From NCBI GenBank assembly GCA_937864255.1, contig CALMIT010000400.1, positions 1 to 14,633 of the forward strand: a stretch of DNA of 14,633 nucleotides, read 5' to 3'. Position numbers and translations under genes: made by a program. The notes under the pieces are model-generated. The model searched no databases and was not told the DNA's origin. It was given only the letters and a program-made list of their open reading frames with translations. The stretch's first letter is position 1; every line of letters begins with the position of its first letter. Origin of the DNA: an uncultured Saprospiraceae bacterium. Its GTDB lineage: Bacteria; Bacteroidota; Bacteroidia; Chitinophagales; Saprospiraceae. Shown in pieces: positions 6,763 to 12,782 of the stretch.

Positions 6763-7461
6763 TTACTTGTTTGCGCGATAAGGAAATGCTTTTGCGATGC
6801 TCCGGTTAATGCCGTCAATCGCGTCGTTTGCAGGCTGTCGCCAATCTACCTGGCAAGTTCGGCTCGCGTTGAAAAGCACAGTGCCGTTTTCATTTTCCAC
6901 CACCGTCAGCGAAATATCAACGTCGTTGGTTTTGGTCGCATTCCAGGGCAGTATTGTTCCTGTGCCGAGCGCAGCTGCTAAAATATCATCCGCCCAGTCA
7001 ATTGCCAGCGATTCCCAATTGGACAGATAGCGGTGTTTGCGTACTTCGGCGCGCACGACCGCATCCACGCCGAGCAATTGCGCCAGTTCCTGCGGGTCTA
7101 TGTACCAGCTTTCCCTGACGTCAATGTTGTTTTCTTTTAACAGTGCGTTCGTCTTGTCCACATTTTGAAAATTTACTTTAAAATTCTTTTTGCCGTTTCG
7201 GGTGCTTCGGTAAATTTCATTCAGAAAAGAGCGCTGAAAAGCTTCGCTTTCCAATGTTTCTATTTTTTCTTTTCTCTCTTCAGTCCAGTCATTGGGAAGG
7301 CGGCCGGTCAAAACCATTTTGAAAGGCAACACGGCTACGGTTTTGTGATTAGCGGTGATGGCGTCAAAATCCGGCGCGGTATAATAACGGTGACAACTGC
7401 TCAGCAAAGCGACCATCGTCAGGGAGGTCAGCAAAAAAACGAGTTTGAAAACAGGCTTCAT
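6763..7461 (-). CDS. lipoprotein of unknown function (possibly GNA1162/CsgG-like fold)
   Basis: A 232-residue exported protein. Residues 1-22 are a lipoprotein signal with lipobox LSSC and lipidated Cys23. The mature part begins with an aromatic stretch (HRYYTAPDF), then KTVAVLPFKMVLTGRLP, a strand-turn seen at the start of TolB/CsgG/GNA1162-like periplasmic domains. A central LAQLLGVDAVVRAEVRKHRYLS and a later DVDISLTVVENENGTVLF alternate strands and helices in the same way. There is a glycine-rich hydrophobic stretch (ADDILAAALGTGTILPW) at about 165-181. No catalytic motif is visible. It converges on the YkoF-like gene and is transcribed away from the SerA-like gene. The lipoprotein call is firm; the fold comparison is a weak inference. 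Confidence 0.7.
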   Translation of the reverse strand: MKPVFKLVFLLTSLTMVALLSSCHRYYTAPDFDAITANHKTVAVLPFKMVLTGRLPNDWTEERKEKIETLESEAFQRSFLNEIYRSTRNGKKNFKVNFQNVDKTNALLKENNIDVRESWYIDPQELAQLLGVDAVVRAEVRKHRYLSNWESLAIDWADDILAAALGTGTILPWNATKTNDVDISLTVVENENGTVLFNASRTCQVDWRQPANDAIDGINRSIAKAFPYRANK

Positions 7462-7477
7462 AAAAGGAAATTTTTTC

Positions 7478-7508
7478 CAAAATTAAGCAAGGTACTCCGA
7501 TGAATAAA
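7478..7508 (-). promoter_or_regulatory. candidate promoter of the lipoprotein gene
   Basis: Read on the minus strand, TAATTTTG (7485-7478) matches the TAnnTTTG box, and TTTA (7508-7505) stands 19 bases upstream in place of TTTG. Transcription would begin about 10 bases before the ATG at 7461, a short leader. The imperfect -33 box makes this tentative. Confidence 0.35.
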
Positions 7509-7574
7509 CCGGAGAGCAAATAATGGAAAGTTAAAAATTGTCGCTTGCTTTTTGAATATGTGGACACACATCAC

Positions 7575-7604
7575 TTTCCGAACCTGATTCCTTTTTTACA
7601 TTTG
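7575..7604 (+). promoter_or_regulatory. candidate promoter of the SerA-like gene
   Basis: TACATTTG at 7597-7604 matches the TAnnTTTG box exactly. TTTC at 7575-7578, 18 bases upstream, is one base off the TTTG -33 consensus. Expected transcription start is near 7611, about 30 bases before the ATG at 7642. Confidence 0.55.
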
Positions 7605-7641
7605 CAGCGAATTTTTAAAAACCCACCAAAAAATAAATTTC

Positions 7642-8601
7642 ATGATTAAGATACTTGCCAACGACGGCATCTCTGACGACGGAAAACTGCTTTTGGAAGA
7701 AGCCGGCTACCAGGTGGACACCGAAACCGTAGCCCAGGCTGACCTCCCCAAAGTGTTGAATAATTACGACGTACTCATCGTGCGGAGCGCCACCAAAGTG
7801 CGAAAAGACCTGATAGACCTCTGCCCAAACCTGAAAATGGTAGCGCGCGGCGGCGTCGGACTTGACAATATTGATGTGGAATACGCCCGCAGCAAAGGCA
7901 TCCAGGTGATCAACACGCCGGCCGCCTCGTCGCAGTCGGTAGCGGAGCTGGCTTTCGGGCACATTTTTTCACTGGCAAGATTTATCCACGTAGCCAACCG
8001 CGATATGCCGGCAAAAGGCACAACCGAATTTAAAAAACTCAAAGAAGCTTATTCTGACGGCATGCAACTGCGCGGTAAAACCCTCGGCGTGATCGGCTTC
8101 GGACGCATCGGGCAGGCCTCGGCGCGTATCGGACTGGCTTTGGGTATGAAAGTACTGGCGCACGATCCTTTCGTCAATACTGCCGATATTGATATCAACG
8201 TACTCGACCACGACGACACCAAACTTTCCATCAAAGTCAAAACCGTGGATTTTGAAAAAGTGATCACCAACAGCGATTTCATCACGCTACACGTGCCCGG
8301 CAGCGACAAACCGCTTATCGGCAAAGAAGAAATAGCCCGCATGAAAAACGGCGTGGTACTCATCAACACCGCCCGTGGCGGCACCATTGAGGAAGACGCT
8401 TTACTCGCCGGACTGGAAAGCGGGAAAATAGGCGGCGCAGGACTTGACGTATTTGTGGGCGAGCCCACTCCGCGGCAGGAATTGCTGGAGCATCCGCGCA
8501 TTTCTGTTTCTCGGCAGATCGGCGCTTCCACCAGTGAGGCGCAAGCCAACATCGGCATGGAACTCGCCGAGCGCATCATGGAGTTTTTTGAAGCGAAATA
8601 A
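7642..8601 (+). CDS. serA: D-2-hydroxyacid dehydrogenase, SerA (3-phosphoglycerate dehydrogenase)-like, catalytic His replaced by Gln
   Basis: A 319-residue enzyme without a C-terminal ACT domain, so of the short SerA type; it would oxidise 3-phosphoglycerate to 3-phosphohydroxypyruvate with NAD+ in the cytosol. The substrate-binding part has VARGGVGLDNID (residues 67-78). The Rossmann domain has G152-F-G154-R-I-G157, with Asp175 at the end of the second strand for the NAD ribose. Catalytic Arg245 (NTARGG) and Glu274 (FVGEP) are present. The third residue, normally His in TPHIGAST, is Gln292: the protein reads SRQIGAST, encoded by TCT CGG CAG. The family needs this His as the proton donor/acceptor, so activity may be altered or lost. 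No serC lies next to it. It stands alone behind its own promoter and converges on the DUF2892 gene. Family membership is certain; the exact substrate is less so. Confidence 0.88.
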   Translation: MIKILANDGISDDGKLLLEEAGYQVDTETVAQADLPKVLNNYDVLIVRSATKVRKDLIDLCPNLKMVARGGVGLDNIDVEYARSKGIQVINTPAASSQSVAELAFGHIFSLARFIHVANRDMPAKGTTEFKKLKEAYSDGMQLRGKTLGVIGFGRIGQASARIGLALGMKVLAHDPFVNTADIDINVLDHDDTKLSIKVKTVDFEKVITNSDFITLHVPGSDKPLIGKEEIARMKNGVVLINTARGGTIEEDALLAGLESGKIGGAGLDVFVGEPTPRQELLEHPRISVSRQIGASTSEAQANIGMELAERIMEFFEAK

Positions 8602-8637
8602 ATTTTTTCAAAAAGAAGATAAAAACGGCAGTTGCAG

Positions 8638-8841
8638 CTATTTGGTTTTGCAGGTGCTGATGCCAAAAGGAGCGTACAGGGGGCAAAAACTCACCACGCT
8701 GGTCAGCAAAAATACCGCACCCAAAATCAGCAACACCAGCCCGAAAGTACCCGAAACGGTACCGGTGAAATAAAGTGCTGCGAAAACGACTGCCAAGATA
8801 ATTCTGACAATCTTATCGGTAGATCCCATGTTCTTTTTCAT
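8638..8841 (-). CDS. DUF2892 (YgaP-like) inner-membrane protein
   Basis: A 67-residue protein with two predicted membrane helices (about 11-28 and 33-51) and a conserved short end, FCPLYAPFGISTCKTK, with Cys53 and Cys64. This is the DUF2892 pattern, which also forms the membrane part of the rhodanese YgaP in E. coli. There is no rhodanese domain here. Members are often near sulfur- or redox-related genes, but their own function is not settled. The gene follows the 31-residue membrane protein at 8881-8976 on the same strand with a 39-base gap, so the two are probably cotranscribed. The start chosen gives MKKNMGSTDK; the Met at residue 5 (8829) is a possible alternative. Its stop is 36 bases from that of the SerA-like gene, with no clear terminator between them. 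Confidence 0.85.
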   Translation of the reverse strand: MKKNMGSTDKIVRIILAVVFAALYFTGTVSGTFGLVLLILGAVFLLTSVVSFCPLYAPFGISTCKTK

Positions 8842-8880
8842 GATGAAACGGTTTTTATGATAATTGAAAAAATTGGTTAA

Positions 8881-8976
8881 TTACTTAAATATGGCTTGAA
8901 AAAGCAGCACTGCCCCGTAAACGATTCCCACACAAAACAGGCAAGCCACTGCGAGTTTCAAAAATTTGCTTTTCAT
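8881..8976 (-). CDS. 31-residue single-helix membrane protein
   Basis: A short reading frame, ATG 8976 to TAA 8881, encoding 31 residues: a basic N-terminus (MKSKFLK), one hydrophobic helix (LAVACLFCVGIVYGAVLLF, about residues 7-26) and the end QAIFK. The basic head suggests N-inside topology. Two Cys lie in the helix. It fits between dinB and the DUF2892 gene on the same strand, an AT-rich A-tract (CAAAAAAA) precedes the ATG, and a Crp/Fnr-like palindrome lies about 48 bases upstream. Similar short membrane proteins are easily missed in annotation. It could be a chance frame, since 32 codons without a stop is not rare, but the start, hydrophobicity, topology and setting all fit a real gene. 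I recognise no named family. Confidence 0.55.
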   Translation of the reverse strand: MKSKFLKLAVACLFCVGIVYGAVLLFQAIFK

Positions 8977-8987
8977 TTTTTTGTTAG

Positions 8988-9032
8988 TAAAAATAGCCCG
9001 GTCTATTTGCCCGGAAGGTGATGTTTGTCACC
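8988..9032 (-). promoter_or_regulatory. Crp/Fnr-like palindrome and weak promoter upstream of the small membrane protein/DUF2892 unit
   Basis: On the minus strand, GGTGA (9032-9028), six bases, then TCACC (9021-9017) form a perfect inverted repeat with the TGA-N(6-8)-TCA layout of Crp/Fnr-family operators. Downstream, TATTTTTA (8995-8988) is one base off TAnnTTTG. If that is the -7 box, the palindrome centre lies about 40 bases before the transcription start, the position used by class II activators. A 6-base direct repeat CCGGGC (9014-9009 and 9001-8996) lies between them. Operator and promoter are both predictions; the palindrome could also be an RNA hairpin at the end of the dinB transcript. 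Confidence 0.4.
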
Positions 9033-9062
9033 GAAGGCGGGGATTTTTAGAAATGATTTGTT

Positions 9063-10211
9063 TCATCTTCTCAGCACCGAAGCCCTCAGCACAGCGCTCA
9101 TACCGTATTGCCCCCTCACTTTATCCAGGGCTTCCATGAGGCGGATGTCTTCGAGAGTTTCATCAAATAAGTCCATTTGGTGGTGACCGTCTATCAGGTG
9201 ACTGAAGCCCACGCCCAGCAGGCGCACCATGCGCCGGCAAAAGAGTTGGTCAAAAAGCTCGTGAGCTTGTCTTATCAGTATTTTATCGCTGGAAGTAAAA
9301 GGAATGCTGCGCTGCTGCGTGTAAGTGTCGAAGTCAAAATAGCGTACTTTTATGTGGATGCAGCCCGTCATCTTTTTTTTGCGGCGCAGTTCGAAAGTCA
9401 AATCCATCACCATGCGGGTCAGCCGATTGCGCAGTAAGTCCGCGTCGAGCGTGTCTTCGTGGAAGGTGCGTTCTTTTGACATGGATTTTTGCAGGTGAAA
9501 AGGTACGATGGGACTGTCGTCCACGCCGTTTGATTTTTTGTGCAGCCACAGCCCGTATTTTTCACCGAATTTTTTTTGCAAAAATTGTAGCGAAAGCTCC
9601 GAAAGCGCACCGATTTTATGAATACCCATGTACCGCAATTTTTTTCCCGTCTGCCTGCCGATGCCGGGTAATTTGTCTATATCCAGGGGCGCGAGAAAAA
9701 GTTTTTCGGCGCCTGCTTCCACGAGCCGGCTGCCGTTGGGTTTGGCAAGTCCTGCCGCCACTTTCGATACCATTTTATTCGAAGAAAGCCCCATGGAAAT
9801 GGGTAGCCCTGTTTCTTTGATGATTTTTTGCCGCAGTTCGTTAGACCATTTCCAAGCGCCGAAATATTTATCCATGCCCGTCAGATCGAGGTTGAATTCA
9901 TCTATCGAAGCCTGTTCAAAAAGCGGCGCTTCTGCTTTGACCACCGCCTTGACCATTTTAGAATGTTCCGAATATGAATCCATCCGCCCTTTGACCACGA
10001 TAGCATTCGGACACAATTTCAAAGCCTTCATCATGGGCATGGCGGCGTGCACGCCAAAAACTCTCGCCTCATAACTGCACGACGCCACCACGCCGCGCCT
10101 GCTGTGTCCTCCAATCAATACCGGCTTGCCTTTTAAAGCAGGGTTGTGCAAACATTCGACGGATACAAAAAAGCAGTCCAGGTCCAAATGCAAAATCGCT
10201 CTTTGAAACAT
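9063..10211 (-). CDS. dinB: DNA polymerase IV (Y-family translesion polymerase)
   Basis: A 382-residue Y-family polymerase for DNA synthesis past lesions. Palm motif HLDLDCFFVSVE contains catalytic Asp10, and SIDEFNLD contains Asp104 and Glu105. Phe15, second Phe of CFF, is the expected steric gate excluding ribonucleotides. The thumb has the helix-hairpin-helix LPGIGRQTGKKL (about 181-192). The little-finger domain covers about 240-342. The peptide QMDLF at 345-349 is a textbook sliding-clamp binding motif, here followed by about 30 more residues (ALDKVRGQYGMSAV), an ending common in Bacteroidota DinB. Only a Bacteroidota-type promoter candidate with nearby TTTGAAA repeats is seen upstream. 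It lies alone, with OmpA-type and DUF2892 genes on either side in the same orientation. Identification is secure. Confidence 0.96.
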   Translation of the reverse strand: MFQRAILHLDLDCFFVSVECLHNPALKGKPVLIGGHSRRGVVASCSYEARVFGVHAAMPMMKALKLCPNAIVVKGRMDSYSEHSKMVKAVVKAEAPLFEQASIDEFNLDLTGMDKYFGAWKWSNELRQKIIKETGLPISMGLSSNKMVSKVAAGLAKPNGSRLVEAGAEKLFLAPLDIDKLPGIGRQTGKKLRYMGIHKIGALSELSLQFLQKKFGEKYGLWLHKKSNGVDDSPIVPFHLQKSMSKERTFHEDTLDADLLRNRLTRMVMDLTFELRRKKKMTGCIHIKVRYFDFDTYTQQRSIPFTSSDKILIRQAHELFDQLFCRRMVRLLGVGFSHLIDGHHQMDLFDETLEDIRLMEALDKVRGQYGMSAVLRASVLRR

Positions 10212-10243
10212 AAAAGTTTATTTTGAAATAATTTGTTTCAAAA
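10202..10243. repeat. inverted TTTGAAA/TTTCAAA repeats over the dinB promoter and start codon
   Basis: TTTGAAACA at 10202-10210 (covering part of the dinB start codon) is repeated inverted as TGTTTCAAA at 10234-10242. Between them TTTTGAAA (10221-10228) faces TTTCAAAA (10236-10243) across 7 bases. Arms of 8-9 bases around a -7 box could be a repressor site. However, TTTGAAA is a frequent word in this AT-rich intergenic DNA. Confidence 0.3.
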
Positions 10244-10270
10244 GTATATTCAAACAAGCTGACCTGCAAT
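10239..10270 (-). promoter_or_regulatory. candidate dinB promoter
   Basis: On the minus strand TACTTTTG (10246-10239) matches TAnnTTTG exactly, with ATTG (10270-10267) 20 bases upstream as an imperfect -33 box. The predicted start near 10232 leaves about 20 bases of leader before ATG 10211. The -7 box overlaps the inverted TTTGAAA/TTTCAAA repeats described separately. Confidence 0.5.
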
Positions 10271-10299
10271 GGTTGAATGGAAATATTTTTTGCACATTT

Positions 10300-12294
10300 T
10301 CAGCGCAGTACCACAAATTCCGTCCGGCGGTTGTTTTGACGTCCGGCGGCCGTGTCATTGGTATCAATTGGCTGCGATTCGCCAAAGCCTTTGTAAGCGA
10401 GGCGGGCGGGAGCAATGCCGTTTTTAATCAAAAAATCATAAACGGCTTTGGCACGATTGGTAGACAGCACCTGATTGTCGGCATCGGAGCCGACGTTGTC
10501 GGTATGTCCGTTTATTTGAATGTTCATTTGCGGGTGTGCCTCCAGCAATTTTTTCAAGCGGGTCAATTCGGCTACCGACTCCGGTCGCAGCGCCGCGCTG
10601 GCTGTTTCAAAAAAAACATTTTTTAAAATGACCGGGCGCGAGGTTTTCGGAGCGCCGGCTTCAGGCTTTTTGCTTTCGGCGATGATTTTTTCCAGACCAA
10701 TTTTTAATAAAAAAGGCTTATCAAAAGTGGCACTGCTGTCCAGTGCAAAATTTTCGGAATGAAAGAGGTAATTGTCGGCACTGACCGCGAGCGCGTAGTT
10801 TTTTCCGTAAGGCAGACAAACCAAAAAATTCCCGATTTCATCCGTACTGCCCGTGTATACTGGCTTCGCAGTCGCCAGGTCCATAAATTCCACCTGCGCC
10901 CGCAAAGGCCGCAAAGTCTCGCTGTCGAACACATTCGCCTTCACGTAAGTGACGGGCAGCGGCCGCACTTTTTCCGGCAATTCAAATTGAAAAATATCCG
11001 TGTGATTTTCGCTGCTGCCTTTTTCAAAAGCGCTTTCATCAGCTTCTGCCGCAGCGCCCGTGAAGTCTTTTCGGTCTGTAGCAAAATAGGCAGGTTTGCC
11101 GTCAAGGCTCACAAAAAGCGCCCCTTCGTGCGCTTTTGTATTAATTGGAAAACCAAGATTCTGAGGTGTTCCCCAAGTGCCATCCGCTTGTTTTCTGCTC
11201 AGGTAAAGATCATAGCCGCCCATGCCCGGCAGTCCTTTCGACATATAATAAAGCGTCTGCCCGTCGGGATGAAGAAAAGGGGACTGTTCATAGTCGGCGG
11301 TATTGACCGGAGCGCCCAGATTTTCAGGATTTGACCAGGTGCCGTCGGTTTGTTTTCTGCTCAGCCAAATATCGCGGCCGCCCAAACCGCCGCCACGTTC
11401 CGACACAAAATAAAGTGTATTGCCGTCGGCCGAGAGCGCCGGTTGCGATTCCCAGCCCCGCGTGTTGATGGGCGTGCCAATGTTGCGTGGTTTCGTCCAT
11501 TCGCCGTTCACGGATTCGGTAAAATAAAGGTCGCAACTGCCCAGCCCGTCCTGCCGGTTGCAGGCTGTAAAAACGAAAAACCGTCCGTCGGCCGAGATGG
11601 ACTGCGCGCCTTCGTTCCATTCCGAGTTGATGCTTTTCAGCGGGGTGGCTTTGCGCCAAACGCCGTCAATTTTTTTGGACACGTAAAAATCTTCGTTGAG
11701 ACGGATGTTGCGGGTAAAAATGAAAATTTCGCCGTCGGCCGTCAGCGTAGGCAGGTATTCCGAGTCGGTCGTATTGACGCTGTCCGTCATTTTTTCGGGA
11801 TGAAAAGGGACAGGATTTTTGACAGCGTTTGCAGCAAAAAGGCTGTTTTCGTAATATCTTTTTGCGGCAGCGAGGCGGTTTTGGTCGTTTTTTTCTTTTT
11901 GTAAAAAAGTCTGAAAATGAGCGGCAGCCGGTTCAAATTTATCGAGCTTCCACTCGGTCACGCCGAGCATATAATAAACGTCCGCGTCATAGTCGGGCGC
12001 TATTTTTAAAATGTCGGAATAAAGCGCGGCGGCTTCTTCCAATTTTCCGCTATCGTAAAAAATGGAAGCGATGTTCACTTTTGCGCTCAGCAATTTTGGA
12101 TCTTCCTGCAAAGCTTTTTCAAAATTCCGAATGGCTTTGTCGGGCGCACCTTCGCGGGCATTTTGCCGGGCAGCGTCGTAGTATTTTCGGGCTTTTTCAT
12201 TGGTTGTTTTTCGGGTAGTAAAATCCTGCGCCTGAGCGGCGAACGAAAGCGTCACAAAAAACAAAACCAGCCTGAGGAGATTCATTCTTTTCAT
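10300..12294 (-). CDS. PorE-like envelope protein: TPR, PD40 beta-propeller, regulatory domain, OmpA C-terminal domain
   Basis: A 664-residue exported protein. Residues 1-22 are a signal peptide (cleavage after AQA). TPR helices cover about 34-150 (EKARKYYDAARQNAREG, then FEKALQEDP). Four PD40/WD40-like repeats follow with the core ADG..FVF.S.R: about 177-195, 226-245, 281-300 and 336-355, each trailed by LYxSxKxxGxWxxPxNLG. A carboxypeptidase-regulatory-like beta-sandwich spans about 448-530. The OmpA-type peptidoglycan-binding domain spans about 555-664, with the expected Asp599 (NGHTDN) and Arg614 (STNRAKAVYDFL). This order is that of PorE of the type IX secretion system, which tethers the apparatus to peptidoglycan; PorE is a lipoprotein, whereas no lipobox Cys is present here. 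It starts 35 bases after dtd ends, on the same strand, with no promoter box seen between, so it may be cotranscribed. T9SS membership is inference; many Bacteroidota have several such paralogues. Confidence 0.85.
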   Translation of the reverse strand: MKRMNLLRLVLFFVTLSFAAQAQDFTTRKTTNEKARKYYDAARQNAREGAPDKAIRNFEKALQEDPKLLSAKVNIASIFYDSGKLEEAAALYSDILKIAPDYDADVYYMLGVTEWKLDKFEPAAAHFQTFLQKEKNDQNRLAAAKRYYENSLFAANAVKNPVPFHPEKMTDSVNTTDSEYLPTLTADGEIFIFTRNIRLNEDFYVSKKIDGVWRKATPLKSINSEWNEGAQSISADGRFFVFTACNRQDGLGSCDLYFTESVNGEWTKPRNIGTPINTRGWESQPALSADGNTLYFVSERGGGLGGRDIWLSRKQTDGTWSNPENLGAPVNTADYEQSPFLHPDGQTLYYMSKGLPGMGGYDLYLSRKQADGTWGTPQNLGFPINTKAHEGALFVSLDGKPAYFATDRKDFTGAAAEADESAFEKGSSENHTDIFQFELPEKVRPLPVTYVKANVFDSETLRPLRAQVEFMDLATAKPVYTGSTDEIGNFLVCLPYGKNYALAVSADNYLFHSENFALDSSATFDKPFLLKIGLEKIIAESKKPEAGAPKTSRPVILKNVFFETASAALRPESVAELTRLKKLLEAHPQMNIQINGHTDNVGSDADNQVLSTNRAKAVYDFLIKNGIAPARLAYKGFGESQPIDTNDTAAGRQNNRRTEFVVLR

Positions 12295-12329
12295 TTTGTG
12301 GAAAAACGACGCGTTATTTGGATAATTGC

Positions 12330-12782
12330 CTACTCGCGATTTTTGCTGTCAATGATGATGGTGACGGGGCCGTCATTGAGAAGCCGCACTTTCATGTCGG
12401 CGCCAAATTCGCCCGTGAGCACCGGCCGTCCAGAAATTTCTTTTAATGTGGCGACAAATTTTTCATACACCGGAATTGCAAAATCGGGCTTGGCTGCGCG
12501 GAGGTAGCTGGGGCGGTTGCCTTTTTTGGTACTCGCGTGCAAAGTAAACTGGCTCACTACGATGATAGAACCGCTCACATCCTGCACCGACAAATTCATC
12601 ACACCCGCTTCATCGTTGAAAATGCGCAGGTTGGAAATTTTGGCGCAAAGCCAGTCCATATCTTCTTTCGTATCGGCGTCTTCGATGCCCAAAAGAATCA
12701 AAAGTCCCGCCCCGATTTCTGATTTCACTTTCCCGCCGATAGTCACCGATGCCTCCGACACTCTTTGTATAACGACCCGCAT
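12330..12782 (-). CDS. dtd: D-aminoacyl-tRNA deacylase module, possibly also translated separately
   Basis: The C-terminal 150 residues of the fused frame are a full-length Dtd (E. coli: 145) starting MRVVIQRVSEASVTI at ATG 12782. Dtd removes D-amino acids, and glycine mischarged on tRNA-Ala, from tRNAs. Both family signatures are intact: SQFT at 77-80 (VVSQFTLHAS) and the Gly-cis-Pro motif at 138-139 (NDGPVTI), which together form the dimer active site. Because no stop separates it from FadH, every ribosome finishing FadH reads through it. Whether a separate Dtd is also made from ATG 12782 cannot be told; the 30 bases before it are AT-rich but hold no Shine-Dalgarno or TAnnTTTG box. The PorE-like gene follows after 35 bases. 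Confidence 0.88.
   Translation of the reverse strand: MRVVIQRVSEASVTIGGKVKSEIGAGLLILLGIEDADTKEDMDWLCAKISNLRIFNDEAGVMNLSVQDVSGSIIVVSQFTLHASTKKGNRPSYLRAAKPDFAIPVYEKFVATLKEISGRPVLTGEFGADMKVRLLNDGPVTIIIDSKNRE

Noticed and set aside
9017..9032. GGTGA-N6-TCACC as a dinB transcription terminator
   Set aside because: The 5-bp stem is not followed on the minus strand by a T-run (it continues TTCCGGGC), so an operator is a better reading than an intrinsic terminator.
11180..11375. Near-identical DNA segments (CTTGTTTTCTGCTCAG-type) as possible mobile or direct repeats
   Set aside because: They encode the same LSRKQ-DGTW element in successive PD40 blades and are explained by internal protein repeats.
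10759..11904. Plus-strand frames of 191 and 184 residues opposite the PorE-like gene
   Set aside because: Shadow frames of a gene with clear PD40 and OmpA domains; Arg/Phe/His-rich with no domain features.
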